Below are positions 36,529-47,206 of a stretch of DNA of 64,000 nt, piece after piece. A program made the translations under genes and the position numbers. Positions within the stretch are counted from its first letter, which is position 1. Every line of letters starts with the position of its first letter. The notes below the pieces were generated by a model, which worked only from the letters and a program-made list of their open reading frames with translations, was not told the origin of the DNA and searched no databases. The DNA is from Gyrodactylus bullatarudis (lineage: Eukaryota > Platyhelminthes > Monogenea > Gyrodactylidea > Gyrodactylidae): NCBI GenBank assembly GCA_012064415.1, contig SSNU01000045.1:147462-211461 (forward strand), written 5' to 3'.

Positions 36529-37062
36529 TTAACCAATACGACGACGAATGATACTTAAATCATTTAGGGTTTCATCGTGAATAAAGATACACTTCAACCC
36601 GAAGCAGCAGTATCCATATTTGTGAAAATTTCGACATTCCCTCGTCTTGTACTTGGAATTACGAGACTTTCCGCAATCCAACTCCTGTAGGCCATGGGCA
36701 AATTTACAGAATTCCCCGAATTGACAATTTCCATTCTTACTGAGTAAATAATTACGACAAAGTTCAGTCTTGAGACACACAGCCTGCTTGTTAATATTAT
36801 TCAGCTTACAGCCACTCGTATTTGGATAACTTGTATGACTCGATACTGAATTTGATGTCAAATTACAATTGACAGAGTCTGGCAGAGTCAGACAAGAAAA
36901 ATCAAGGGTTAAATTGTTGAGGATACTACGAGTAGATGGGCTTCCTAAACCGGAATCAAATGAGAGTTGAGACAAATACTCAAAATCCCCATGACGAGGA
37001 GGTGATGAAGAAGCTTTTGGTATTATTGTCAGTGCATTGTTATTACCAGGTTGGAACATCAT
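36529..37062 (-). CDS. TIS11/tristetraprolin-like tandem CCCH zinc-finger protein
   Basis: A 177-residue, apparently single-exon protein. Two CCCH fingers lie at residues about 102-123 and 143-162. Each has the family lead-in (CLKTELC and KYKTREC). The second is standard C-x8-C-x5-C-x3-H. The first is C-x10-C-x5-C-x3-H, two residues longer than usual. The linker is the usual 19 or so residues. Family members bind AU-rich elements in mRNA 3' ends and promote decay. The N-terminus is Ser/Asn rich (SGLGSPSTRS, a possible phosphorylation or 14-3-3 site). The ATG at 37062 is preferred; a longer frame has no upstream ATG. The 3' flank is rich in ATTATT. Confidence 0.9.
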   Translation of the reverse strand: MMFQPGNNNALTIIPKASSSPPRHGDFEYLSQLSFDSGLGSPSTRSILNNLTLDFSCLTLPDSVNCNLTSNSVSSHTSYPNTSGCKLNNINKQAVCLKTELCRNYLLSKNGNCQFGEFCKFAHGLQELDCGKSRNSKYKTRECRNFHKYGYCCFGLKCIFIHDETLNDLSIIRRRIG

Positions 37063-37207
37063 CTTGTGTACTTTATAGGTCACCAAATTTATGTCTAGTC
37101 AATAACACACTGTATTATAAAATATCCTAGGTTGGGCATGTGATACAGACATGTGTGACACATACAGACATATTACACGTGTATGGTTCCATATCAAGTT
37201 TACTGTA

Positions 37208-37218
37208 CCCCCCCCCCC
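37208..37218. repeat. Run of 11 C
   Basis: A homopolymer of C, conspicuous in an AT-rich genome, lies between the CCCH gene and SMN. Its length may be unreliable in the assembly. Confidence 0.9.
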
Positions 37219-37413
37219 AATAATTATTTATTTACCTGCTAAGGTCAACCATTAAAGTACAACCATTAACCTTTTGACCAATGACATCATGACAAAACTT
37301 TACTCACAAATTATACCCTTAAAACTGTATGAAGTTGATACATGTTTGTATCCTCACTAAAGTACATGTTTCTGAATAATAATAATGAGTCATAGTTTAT
37401 TAATCGGATAATT

Positions 37414-37905
37414 TTATTGAGTATCTTTTAAAGCATGTAATTGACCGACTTTGTAACCTGCCTCATAATATGTCTTGATTAAATCATTCATGTTTTTATT
37501 CTGCAAGTTTGTATTCATTTGAGATTTTGTTGATCTTGAGAAAAGTCAATGAATTAAGATGATTTTTACTTACCCAAATTTACCATCAACAAATGTTGGA
37601 CAGGATCCTGGTCCAATTAGAGAATAAAATGGAAGGCGAGTGTATGGATTTGGGTTAGCTGGCTCAGCGTTTTTCAATGAGGAGTTTTCCAATTCTGGAA
37701 TTGGCGGAGGCTTCTTTTGATATCGAAATTCATTGACCTTGTGCTAAACGAGAATAATTTACAAATTTTCACTCACCAAGAGCTTCGATCTGGCCTCTGT
37801 CGCTAATTTATTGAATTCATTGTCGTTCCAATAGTCATTATCGTCTAATTCACTCAAATTTTGATTCTGTTCAATTGGTTTAAAAATGTAGGGAAAATGG
37901 ATCAT
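37414..37905 (-). CDS. SMN1: Survival motor neuron protein (SMN), Tudor-less
   Basis: Three exons (37905..37777, 37743..37574, 37534..37414) with introns of 33 and 39 bp; phases fit. The product is 139 residues. Residues 21-43 (DDNDYWNDNEFNKLATEARS) match the Gemin2-binding N-box of SMN (D-IWDD-x-x-LI-x-x-YD-x-A). Residues 44-100 are Pro rich (KKPPPIPE, then LIGPGSCPTF). The C-terminus (MNDLIKTYYEAGYKVGQLHA) is the YG box that self-oligomerises, with two of three Y-x-x-G repeats kept. The Tudor domain that binds symmetric dimethylarginine on Sm proteins is absent, and no room is left for it. Human SMN has 294 residues; fission yeast Smn1 is also short and Tudor-less. AATAAA lies 13 bp after the stop. 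Confidence 0.85.
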
Positions 37906-37953
37906 TCTGTGAAGTTGACAGGAAAAAAAAGAACGATTTTTATGAAAATTCTC

Positions 37954-37959
37954 TTTATT
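37954..37959 (-). terminator. Polyadenylation signal of the CSRNP gene
   Basis: AATAAA on the minus strand, 69 bp after the stop codon and before the SMN start at 37905. Confidence 0.6.
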
Positions 37960-38027
37960 TGTTCAGTATATACAAAAAATTTTTATGATAAAAAAATAAC
38001 TTAAATTATTTTTCTTCGTTTCCAGGA

Positions 38028-39521
38028 CTACAAGGGTTCATCATCTGGATCAATAATGATAATCGGACTCATGGGTGCACTGAACAAGTCATCTGTTCTT
38101 TTGGGATTGTTTATTGATTCAGCGGATAGTGAACGATAACGAGGATTCATTGGGGAACGTTTGTCTTCTGAAATTGTTATTGTAAGCTGATTATGAGTAG
38201 TATTATTGTAGTTTTCACATAGTTCAGTTTCCCCATCGGAAATGATCATGACTTCATCAGTGAGGGGATTTACTTTGGGATGATTTGGCTTTCGTTTAAG
38301 TGGAGTGGAGAAATCTTTTAAATAATCATTAAGGGGTGTTTTGGGTATTTTCCTCTTTCGCAATGATAACCGATTCAGAGATGGTGAGGAATTGTCGAGA
38401 GTGCCATTGGTGAAGGAGAAATTGAACTCTTTCTTCAATTCAAACAGCCGGTTGTGCTCGGAATGTGAGTGGGGAATTTTGAATGGAGTTTTAAAGCTGG
38501 CGTGGTTGTTATTATTAGTGTTAGTATTCATAATTGGAAGACAAGAGAGACTATGAAAATCAGTGAGATCAGAACTGAAAAATTCAGCGGTCGTAGAGTT
38601 GTCATCACCAAGTGCAGAACGAAAGGAATGCTGTGATGAATGATCTGGATTATTTTCATAGCTATCCAAACATTCTTTACAATCGTGGATTTTCTCCAGA
38701 GGATATTTGGATAATTTCATGTTGTAATTTATCAAAGTATTGGCATCCAGATCTTGTCTGAGACATTCTAGACAATCTCCAGTCTTGGCGCAAACTTCAT
38801 TTTTTCCATTACTCACAGTGTGATTAAAATGATTTTTGACTCTGTTAAAAGAATATTCCACACGTCCATTAGAATTGAAACAATTATTTGGTCCACAAGT
38901 GCACGGAAAAAAGAGCCGATCAATTTGACAGGGGATGCCACTCTTGGCACAGAAACACGATTCTGGATCACATTTACCTTGTGGACAGTTACAGCCAACT
39001 CTCCGGCGAGAATCACGAATTTTGGAACAGACCAAGCGCTCTTTATCATCAATTTTAATACCGTAATCTTTAAGAATTTTAATTCGGGTTTTCAATGAAA
39101 CAGCTTTAAGTTTTTCTTTCGAATTTGCTGAGCGACCTGTTGAAGTGGTGAAGGGATAGCAATCGCAGTCCTCTTCATCCTGGTGTGGACATTTGAGATT
39201 AATAAAATTTATTGAATCGTTTTTATTCAAAATTGGAAGACTTTGATCTAAAGTTTGATTGACGCTTTGACTAATTTCAGGAGAAAGAGCTGGTGGAGTG
39301 CTCGGAAATGCAGAATCAGGTAGAACGCTAGAGTTGAAAAACTTTTTCAAATAAGATATTCGTGAGTAATAGGAAGCTTTGAATTTTTGAAAATCAAAAT
39401 GCTCCTTCTTCATACCAAGTGAAGCTCCGCCTTTGTCAGGAACAGTTTCGAAACCTTGGTCACGTTCAAACTGATAGACTTCAACTTCACCGAATGTAAC
39501 GTTCTTTTCAAGGCCATTCAT
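38028..39521 (-). CDS. CSRNP1: Cysteine/serine-rich nuclear protein (CSRNP/AXUD1)
   Basis: A single-exon gene of 497 residues. The N-terminus VTFGEVEVYQFERDQGFETV followed by PDKGGASLGM is the family signature that opens all CSRNP proteins. Residues 150-237 form the conserved Cys-rich domain: CNCPQGKCDPESCFCAKSG, then PCTCGPNNCFN, then GRVEYSFNRVKNHFNHT. Family members are nuclear transcription factors linked to AXIN/JNK signalling and development. The C-terminal half is Ser/Asn rich with basic patches (LRKRKIPKTP, LKRKPNHPK), likely nuclear localisation signals, and an acidic end (IIIIDPDDEPL). Whether it is the 1, 2 or 3 paralogue cannot be told. Lack of introns in a gene this long is notable beside its neighbours. 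Confidence 0.93.
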   Translation of the reverse strand: MNGLEKNVTFGEVEVYQFERDQGFETVPDKGGASLGMKKEHFDFQKFKASYYSRISYLKKFFNSSVLPDSAFPSTPPALSPEISQSVNQTLDQSLPILNKNDSINFINLKCPHQDEEDCDCYPFTTSTGRSANSKEKLKAVSLKTRIKILKDYGIKIDDKERLVCSKIRDSRRRVGCNCPQGKCDPESCFCAKSGIPCQIDRLFFPCTCGPNNCFNSNGRVEYSFNRVKNHFNHTVSNGKNEVCAKTGDCLECLRQDLDANTLINYNMKLSKYPLEKIHDCKECLDSYENNPDHSSQHSFRSALGDDNSTTAEFFSSDLTDFHSLSCLPIMNTNTNNNNHASFKTPFKIPHSHSEHNRLFELKKEFNFSFTNGTLDNSSPSLNRLSLRKRKIPKTPLNDYLKDFSTPLKRKPNHPKVNPLTDEVMIISDGETELCENYNNTTHNQLTITISEDKRSPMNPRYRSLSAESINNPKRTDDLFSAPMSPIIIIDPDDEPL

Positions 39522-39795
39522 TTCAGTTTAGTTGTCAGTAGAGGGATAAATACATGAGTCTCGAAAAAAAGAAATCGAATTCTCACTTAATTAAAACCAA
39601 TTATTGATAAGCAAAATTTTCGATTTCGTTTTATTATTAATCCTCCGAAATGCATTATGATATTGGCTTGACAATTTATTCTTACTCATTTCTTATTCTC
39701 ATACTACTGAATGTGATATTCATTGTTTATAAACTTTTGCAGTATCCCTTTGAGAAAATATCCAAAAAGTGTACTAAAAGAGATTAATAAATTAA

Positions 39796-39801
39796 TTTAT
39801 T
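39796..39801 (-). terminator. Polyadenylation signal of the ODF2 gene
   Basis: AATAAA on the minus strand, 35 bp after the stop codon. Confidence 0.55.
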
Positions 39802-39836
39802 CTTAAATTAAGAATCTTAATACTATTGACAATGTA

Positions 39837-41391
39837 TTAATCAAAACCTAGTTTTGCTGTAGACAATTTTAAGCAAGACTTATTTGCTCCTTGTAAATCG
39901 AATATTTGACAGTTTGAATTGCAGTTGGCCTGAAATACACTTGAATAGCTTCTTTTTAGAAAATTCAGGTAGCTGTGCAATGAACGGTTACTTGCATCCG
40001 CTTTTATCAACTGTTGCTTCAACTCAAAGATCCTATTACTTGCAGATTTACTTGCCTCTTCATTCTGCATTTGTAATCTATGTATTTCATTCTCTAAGCT
40101 TTTCGTCATCATTTCCAATTCATGAATACGCTTTTGTTCGCACAAATTATCCTTATTAGAACTTTGCCTTGTTTGCATCAGTTCCTGTCTCGTATAAGGA
40201 TCTAAAGTAGGTTGATTTGGTTTATTTCTCAATTCCTTGTAGTCATCTTTTAAGTTGTCATAGTTTGATTTCAAACTTGACATTTCTCTCTTCGATTCGT
40301 TCAATAATCTTTCTTTCTCTGATATAATTTCCTTCAATTTGTTCTTCTCTTTGATAATTTCCTCAATTTCCTTCCTCAATTTTTCTATTTCATCCTTATA
40401 GGAGTTTCTCTCTTTTTTTACGTCTTCAAGTTCTTGGCTCATTCTCACTAAACTCGTATTATCCGCAGAATTGTTGTTCTCAGACGATGGTTTATACCTC
40501 AAATCTCTCAAATCCTGCTGAATTCTATCCAGTTTGTTTGCATTTGCATCATTACGTTGTTTCTCATACAGTAATTCATCAAATTGGTGCTAAAATTATC
40601 CAAAAATGACCTACTTTAAGGTTTGCATACTTTAATTTACACTCGGTTAGATTTTCTTGTAATCCTTTGGTTTCACTTGTTAATTTCAAAAATCGACTTT
40701 TGTATTCTTTTGCAAGATGCTTTAATTTTATATTTTCATCACTTTTTTTATGTAATGCTTGGTTGATTTCTTCGCTATCCCTCTTGTGCTGATCGCATTT
40801 GGCTTGAAGATCTTTCAATTTGATGATAAGGCCTTCTAACTCAGATTCCTTACGATTGAGAGCTCCTTTTAAATTGCTGTTTATCTCTTTGCCCAATTCG
40901 CAGTCTTTACATACCAAGTTAGAATTGAGAATTTCACGCGTCTCGTTAATCTCCTTTCGTGTTTCTGATAACAAACTAGATAAATGACACTTTTTAGACT
41001 CCGCATCATTAATATCAGTGATTAACTCGTCAATAACAAATATTATTTTGGGCTCTAGTTCAATCAATTGCTGTAGATAACAAATATCAATATCTGAATC
41101 CTTTTCATAAAACTGAAAAAAATATCATTAAATTCTTACATGTTTCAATGCTGAAAAAACCAATGTAAGTTTTTCTCTTAAAAAATCTCTTTTACTCATG
41201 CATGGAATAACTACATTATCATCTGTAATGGATAATGGATCTTCAAAATAAACTTTTCTGTGTCGACCAACAGAAGCACATCTTATTTTGGATGAATTAC
41301 CAGGAGGTGGTATCCATACTTTTTTAGAAGGGGTAATACTTCTTGGTTTTCTATCATTAAATTGAACAGCTTTTCGACAAGATCTATTCAT
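39837..41391 (-). CDS. ODF2: Outer dense fiber protein 2 / cenexin homologue
   Basis: Three exons (41391..41140, 41112..40615, 40589..39837) with introns of 27 and 25 bp; all phase 0; 500 residues. The N-terminus has TPSKKVWIPPPGNSS, matching the VKTKVPWMPPGKSS of ODF2. The rest is nearly all coiled coil. The C-terminus (SNRIFELKQQLIKADASNRS, then LHSYLNFLKRSYSSVF) matches the diagnostic ODF2 end (S-x-NRSMQNYVQFLKSSYANVF). ODF2/cenexin builds distal and subdistal appendages of mother centrioles and sperm-tail fibres. The protein is well below the human 829, mainly through a shorter coil. It is transcribed divergently from NARS, with starts 104 bp apart. Confidence 0.88.
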
Positions 41392-41495
41392 TTATATATC
41401 AAAATTGAATGTTTATTTTTTGAATTTTTGCATTAAAAATTTTAAGTTCAAGTTCAAGGTAGCAACTTTTTGTTGATAACTAAAACAAAATTCAA
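41392..41495. promoter_or_regulatory. Divergent promoter region, ODF2 / NARS
   Basis: 104 bp between opposite start codons must hold both promoters. No recognisable TATA-type arrangement could be assigned. Confidence 0.5.
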
Positions 41496-43447
41496 ATGAA
41501 AAGTAACATATTGTATACGTCTGAAAAGTCTGGAGATGACTCAAATGGCAAAGGCACAGAATCTGAACCCTACAAAACTCTCGATAAAGCCATTGAAATT
41601 TTAACTGGCGAAGTTGAAGCAACTATGCAAATATTTGTCGACAATGAAGATGAGGATTCTACTGATCGTTGGAAGATTGCACCAAAAACTCGTATCAAAA
41701 AGGCTATTAAAATGTTTAAAATAAAAGTTAATAAGGAAGCTGAAAGCCAAAAGAAAAAGGTTTGTCCATCACTAAAATATTATCTTTTAGGAACAAGCTG
41801 ATAAAGCTAAAGAGATTGCCTCAGTTGACGTCAAAATAGAGATGGACAAATCTTTGCCTTCGGCTACTCGCTTAAAGATACGAGACCTAAAGAATCATAT
41901 TGGAAAAAGAGTTAAAGTTTATGGCTGGTGTCAAAGTATTCGTCGTCAGAGCAAGAACTTGATGTTCATTATTTTGCGTGATGGAACTGGATTTCTTCAA
42001 TCGGTTCTTTCCGATAACTTGGTGAGTTGAACGAAAATTTAGAGACCTAGATAGTCTATTTTTAGTCAAACTGTATTTTGATAAATCAATAATGCTACAA
42101 TATTTAATAATAATTGAAGGACGACAAAATATTTCTCGCCATAATAATTTAAGAAAATTATTACCTTAACCTTTTTAACCTTCCTTATACCACCCTTGTA
42201 CAGAATAAAATCTCTGAGAATTTGATTTTTGTAAGAATTAAAAAAAATTCCAAGTCTTGATTATAAAGTACATTAATAGTGCAAATTTCCTTTAGTGTAA
42301 AACTCGAGAGGCTATCGAATTGAATTCTGAAGCAACAGTCGTTCTCTATGGAACAATTAATCAGGTTCTCGCTGGTAAATCTGCTCCCGGTGGCATAGAA
42401 ATGATAGCTGACTATTGGGAGTTGATAGGAAATGCTCCACCTGGCGGTGTTGAAAGTGTCGTTACAGCTGAGTCAGAGCCTAGTACTCGTTTTGATAACC
42501 GACACCTTGTCATTCGCGGAGAGAACTGTTCAAAACTACTCAAATTGGTGTCCATAACTCTCTCTGCTTTCCGGGATCATTTTAGAAATCGTGGCTATGT
42601 TGAAATTCTTCCTCCCACATTAGTACAAACTCAAGTCGAAGGTGGTGGGGACCTGTTTAAAATGAACTATTTTGGCCAAGAAGCCTATCTTTCACAGTCA
42701 AGTCAATTATATCTTGAATCAACTATTCCTGCACTCGGCGATTGCTTCTGTATAACCAGAAGTTATCGGGCTGAAAAATCAAGGACTCGTCGTCATTTAT
42801 CTGAGTATAATCATGTTGAAGCAGAATGTCCATTCATAAGCTTTGATGAACTTTTGGAAAGAATCGAAGATCTCGTCTATGATGTTGTTCAAAGAGTTAC
42901 CAAAGAAGCTGGAGATCTTTTAAAAGAAATAAACAGTGATTTTAAGCCCATCGAAAAGCCTTTCACCAGATTAAAATACTCTGAAGCAATCAAGTTTTGT
43001 AACGAAAATGGTATACGCAGACATGACGGAGAAAAGTTTGAATTTGGAGATGATATTCCCGAAGCTGCTGAACGAGCAATGATTGAAATAATCGGTCGAC
43101 CAACTTTTCTTACTCACTTTCCTACTGAAATCAAGGCCTTCTACATGCTCAGATGTCCCGATGATCCTAGAATAACCGAATCCTGTGATCTTTTAATTCC
43201 TGGTGTTGGTGAAGTTGTCGGTGGCTCAATGAGAATGGACAATGAAAAAGAGCTCCTTGAGGCCTTCGAAAGGGAGAAAATCTCTTCTGAACCTTATTAT
43301 TGGTATACAAACCAAAGAAAATTCGGTACTTGTCCACATGGTGGCTATGGCCTTGGTTTTGAACGATTCTGTACTTGGATATTCGGAAAGAATCATATTC
43401 AAGATGTCTGCCTATATCCTCGTCATTGTGAACGTTGTCGCCCATAA
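41496..43447 (+). CDS. NARS1: Cytosolic asparaginyl-tRNA synthetase
   Basis: Three exons (41496..41759, 41791..42021, 42296..43447) with introns of 31 and 274 bp, all phase 0. The product is 548 residues, the same length as the human enzyme. It charges tRNA-Asn with asparagine in the cytosol. Residues 1-75 are the eukaryote-specific N-terminal extension (ILYTSEKSGDDSNGKGTE, then DRWKIAPKTR-IKK). Residues about 90-165 form the OB-fold anticodon domain (GKRVKVYGWCQSIRRQSKNL). Class II motif 2 lies near 320-330 (RSYRAEKSRTRRHLSEYNHV) and motif 3 near 518-525 (GGYGLGFERF). The C-terminus is CERCRP. The polyadenylation signal AATAAA is at 43470. Confidence 0.97.
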
Positions 43448-43469
43448 AACAGAAATTATCTTTTATTGC

Positions 43470-43475
43470 AATAAA
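43470..43475 (+). terminator. Polyadenylation signal of NARS
   Basis: AATAAA 23 bp after the stop codon. Confidence 0.65.
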
Positions 43476-43969
43476 GTTTATTTGGAAAGTTGTTCGATTT
43501 TAATCAGGAGTTTTTTTAACCCACTACTGCCTCTGTCTTATTTATTCAAGAGTGAATTATGCGAGTTTGTGAGGAGTCAATAAAATTTTTTTAGGAAATT
43601 ACTCAAATTCTATTGGTTGTTTCTTTTGATAAATTTTAATGGTCATCCTGAAAAGGTGAAGAGAGATGTAAATAATAAGGCATCATCTGTTTGCTTTGTT
43701 TTTGTAGCAATTTTTTGAGATCAAAATCAGCCAATTATCGCGTGAGAGTCGAATTCAATACCCTGCAATATTTAATTAAATGATTGATGATCTGAATCAG
43801 ATCATCTGATATTAGTAAAAAGCCATCAAAAACATATTTTACAAGGTTGTAACCATAATTGCAAAATCAATGTCATTCAGTACAGGGAGGACTAACTATG
43901 ACTGCAATTATTAAATTTCAACTCAGGAAAAAGGGACTATAAATGCAATGTGTAAATGTCAAATATCAA

Positions 43970-44170
43970 ATCTCCACCCTATTTGGATGAGAAGGATTGC
44001 CTCGTCTGCAGCACTTTACCACAAGATTCCCCCTCCTCCTGAGCGCTGTTATAATCTACTCTCATCAAGAGGTTTACTTCGCTTTTGACTACCTTGCACC
44101 CTCTTAGACACAGATTCCAATTAAATTTTAACGTTTTTAAAAACTTGAAGATCTCAAAAATTGTAAATAT
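43970..44170 (+). pseudogene. LINE tail fragment
   Basis: Broken frame PIWMRRIASSAALYHK, then ERCYNLLSSRGLL, paralleling the C-terminal end of the LINE at 33430-33580 (PLWPRRIATAVNDLPL, then RERVFYLASHHTPL). Only the last part of the element is left, as expected of 5'-truncated insertions. Confidence 0.6.
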
Positions 44171-44319
44171 TATCTCGAACTATGTACCAGATACTCATAA
44201 CTATTTTACTAATTTTTTCAAATAAAAATCTTATTTATTATATGCATGATATATTCGAAATATACAACATCAGCAAACGAAATCCGATAGGCTATACAAT
44301 GTATAGTATTCCTTATAAC

Positions 44320-46115
44320 CAGGGCGCCCAAAAAGCATATTTCTTCCCTGAACAGATGAACCATTCGGAAAACGTTTGAGCTTATTTTCATTATTCTAGG
44401 ACCATAGGTTCCGAATATTTAAAAGAATATTAAGGAATATTAAAAAAAGCATGAAATATTCTTTCGCATAAAAAAGAGAATATTGTTTACAGGATTGCTA
44501 ATCATGCTTGAGCAATCCTCTTTTTCGAATTTTCAAGCCCGAAATAATCTATTTATGACTGTCAAGGCCTGTTTCTCCCTCCTGATTGGATAATCTAAAA
44601 GATTCTTAGTCTAATAAAAAACTTGTTTGATTCTTTTCATTCTTACATGATGTCTGTTGCTAAATACATCTGTCTCTTTCCTGGTGATTTAGGAACTGAC
44701 AAGAAAGGAAAATTATCTTGCAAATTATGCTCTATTAGGATTCCTGAAAAGAAATCATCCATTTTACAACACCTGAAAACTGAAAAACATTCTAAATCTA
44801 AAGAATTGGCTCGTCGACAGACAAAAATAGAGACTTATGAAACCCCTATAAATTGGGATGAAGAATTAACTAAAGCATTTGTTGGAGCTAATATACCACT
44901 CAACAAACTCAAGTCAAAGCCAATCAGAGACTTCTTAAATAAACTTCCTGTAAAATTTGGTTGTGCTGAAACTAGCAGAAAATATATTCATAAAATTTAT
45001 GACGAGAAGATTAAATTTATCAAAGCCAAAGTTCAGGCTAAAAAAATTTTTCTGATTGTTGATTAGTCTGATTTTAACGGCAAAAAGATACTCATCACTA
45101 TGGTCGGAACTATTGACGAACCCGATAAGTCTTATCTTTTTCAATCGATGATACACTTGATGCTAATTTCGTGTCGAGAGCTGTTAATACAATTGTGAAT
45201 TCTTTGGATCTAGGAGCTGAATCTTTGAGTATTTTAATCACTGATGCAGCAAAATATATGATCAAATCAGGAAAAATCCTCAAGTCAATATTCCCAGAAT
45301 TGTTTCATGTTACATGCCCATCTTATTCATAATTGTTGCTTGAGGATTCGAAATTCATTTAATCTAGTAGACAAATTAATCCCTGCAATAAAATTTTTAT
45401 GTGTCAAAAACAAAAGTCGTCAGAATCAATTTTTCCAAATAGGATTTCCACCCATGCCAGTCGTTACAAGGTGGGGTACATGGGCTGAAGCAGCTCTATA
45501 TTATGCCAGAAACTTGCCTTTCATCAAAGAAAAAGTCAATTCAATGACTGGTGATGGGAAACTATTACGCAGAGCTAAATCAGCTATAAACAAACAAGGC
45601 CTGATTCTCGAACTAGCAAAGATCAGTCAGAATTAATCTGGATTAGTCAAACTCCTAGATGATTTACAAGCAAGGTCATGTACATTTGCATCTGCTGTTC
45701 AAAAAATTAATGAAATTAATCTTGGAGTAGGTCCAATAAACCTTAGGGATTACATCAATAAAAGATTAGCGAAAAACGAAGCTCTAGATATATTAGACAT
45801 GTCAAGAGATAGTATTACACCTGAAAATTACATCAAGCTCAAGAACTGCCAGGCATCAAGTTGTGAGGTTGAACGGTCTTTCTCAAAAATTAAATATATT
45901 TTAACCAACAATAGAAATTTCTTAGACGAGAACATTGATAAACATTGTGTAATTTATGCTAATGATAGTAAATTATAAATTATTGTTAATAAAAAGCCTT
46001 TCCGTTTTATTTCTCTTTCATTTTTCGAAAGAATATTTTCGAGAATATTTTGATCATCAAAAGCATTTTTAAAAAGAATATATGCTCAATAAAAAGAATA
46101 TATTTGGGTGCCCTG
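44320..46115 (+). mobile_element. hAT transposon, exact ends and 8-bp target duplication
   Basis: The left end CAGGGCGCCCAAA and right end TTTGGGTGCCCTG are inverted repeats of 13 bp with one transition. They are flanked on both sides by the same 8-bp sequence CTTATAAC (44312-44319 and 46116-46123), the duplication size of hAT elements. The length is 1,796 bp, long enough for a compact transposase, which is present but broken. AAGAATAT-type motifs are repeated near both ends. Confidence 0.93.
44623..45978 (+). pseudogene. Broken hAT transposase inside the 44320-46115 element
   Basis: Frames in order: a BED-like zinc finger (CKLCSIRIPEKKSSILQHLK, then TEKH) with a CGGBP1-like continuation; a middle part ending LIVD with an in-frame stop at 45064, followed by SDFNGKKILITMVGTIDEP; after a frameshift, MPVVTRWGTWAEAALYYAR; another stop near 45634; and finally the hAT dimerisation end SCEVERSFSKIKYILTNNRN. 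At least two stops and a frameshift make it inactive. The order and the intact ends indicate decay in place. Confidence 0.85.
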
Positions 46116-46129
46116 CTTATAACATAGAA

Positions 46130-47200
46130 TGGAAATTTTTTCGCTTCAACTACCTGCAATACATTATTTGACTTTCCATGATATAACTTATATAAATAAA
46201 AGAAAATTTATAGAATCTGTTACAACTAATTTATGGTAGAAGTCGCAGTAGAGAAATCTAAAAGATTCAAGTAAATTTCATCATGAATAATATGAAGATA
46301 AACTTCGTCAATATTATAGTTTTTCGAATTAATCATAGAAATAAAAGAATAAAAAGAGTGTAACTAAAAGTGAATTAATTCTTAGGGGTCCTCAGATCTA
46401 AAGTAAAAAAGTAACCAAAATTATTATATGGCCTACCACTGTAACTATATCTGCAAACAAGAATGTCCGAGTCACCAATTTTTCAAATACCCCTTAATTT
46501 GAGTGTCCCTTGAGTTTGTTAAAAAGAGTATCAATTCTCTAAATACTGAATAGAAATTTAGTGCGAAAGAATATTTCTAAAATTCTAACTGAGTAATTAA
46601 GAATCTGTTCTGTGTGGTTTGGATTGATAATTTTTATTTTGTTCTTGATAAATAAACATTTTTTACAATTATAACGTGACAGTTGGAAAATTAAAAACAT
46701 TAAATTTTCATATATCCTCTTTTACTTCAGTTCATATCAATAAAAAATAACTCCAATTGTTATTATAAAATGAACATAAATTAAATTGTTCACATTTAAC
46801 AGGCCAATCAAGGTTGATTGAAGAAAATCCATCTATATTTTGATTGGCTCAATCTCGAATATAGTTTGAATAAACTTATATCATAGTAGAAAGCAGCCAA
46901 AGTAATATTTTTCCATCTCAGAACATTATCTTTTAGATCAATAGGAACTAGAATCGGAAATATTGAGGAAATTTTCTCGAGAAGTTCTCTTCGAATTGCG
47001 TTGTTCATATTATATCAGGGAATTGAAATATTCAACATTTACGCAACTTAACACAACAATCGGAGGAGTAAGACATTTCTATTACTATCGATTAATATTT
47101 TGGGTCGACCTTTTGTTAATTAGTTAACAAAATCTCATCTAAAGGTTGTACAACGTACAATGAACACTGTTAATAAATGTATTTCATCTTGTTAAGGTAC
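46130..47200. other. Intergenic, nothing firm
   Basis: 46292-46325 repeats part of the hammerhead-associated sequence (ACTTCGTCAATATTATAG). A 66-codon minus frame with a true ATG at 47008 starts MNNAIRRELLEKISSIFPIL but has no recognisable family and no clear continuation. Confidence 0.4.
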
Positions 47201-47206
47201 TGTATC

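Noticed and set aside
38341..39098. Plus and minus frames overlapping CSRNP
   Set aside because: They are other-frame shadows of the 497-residue CSRNP gene, with no family resemblance.
46808..47008. 66-codon minus frame starting MNNAIRRELLEKIS
   Set aside because: It has a real ATG and coding-like start, but no recognised family and no clear donor or continuation; kept only as a note.
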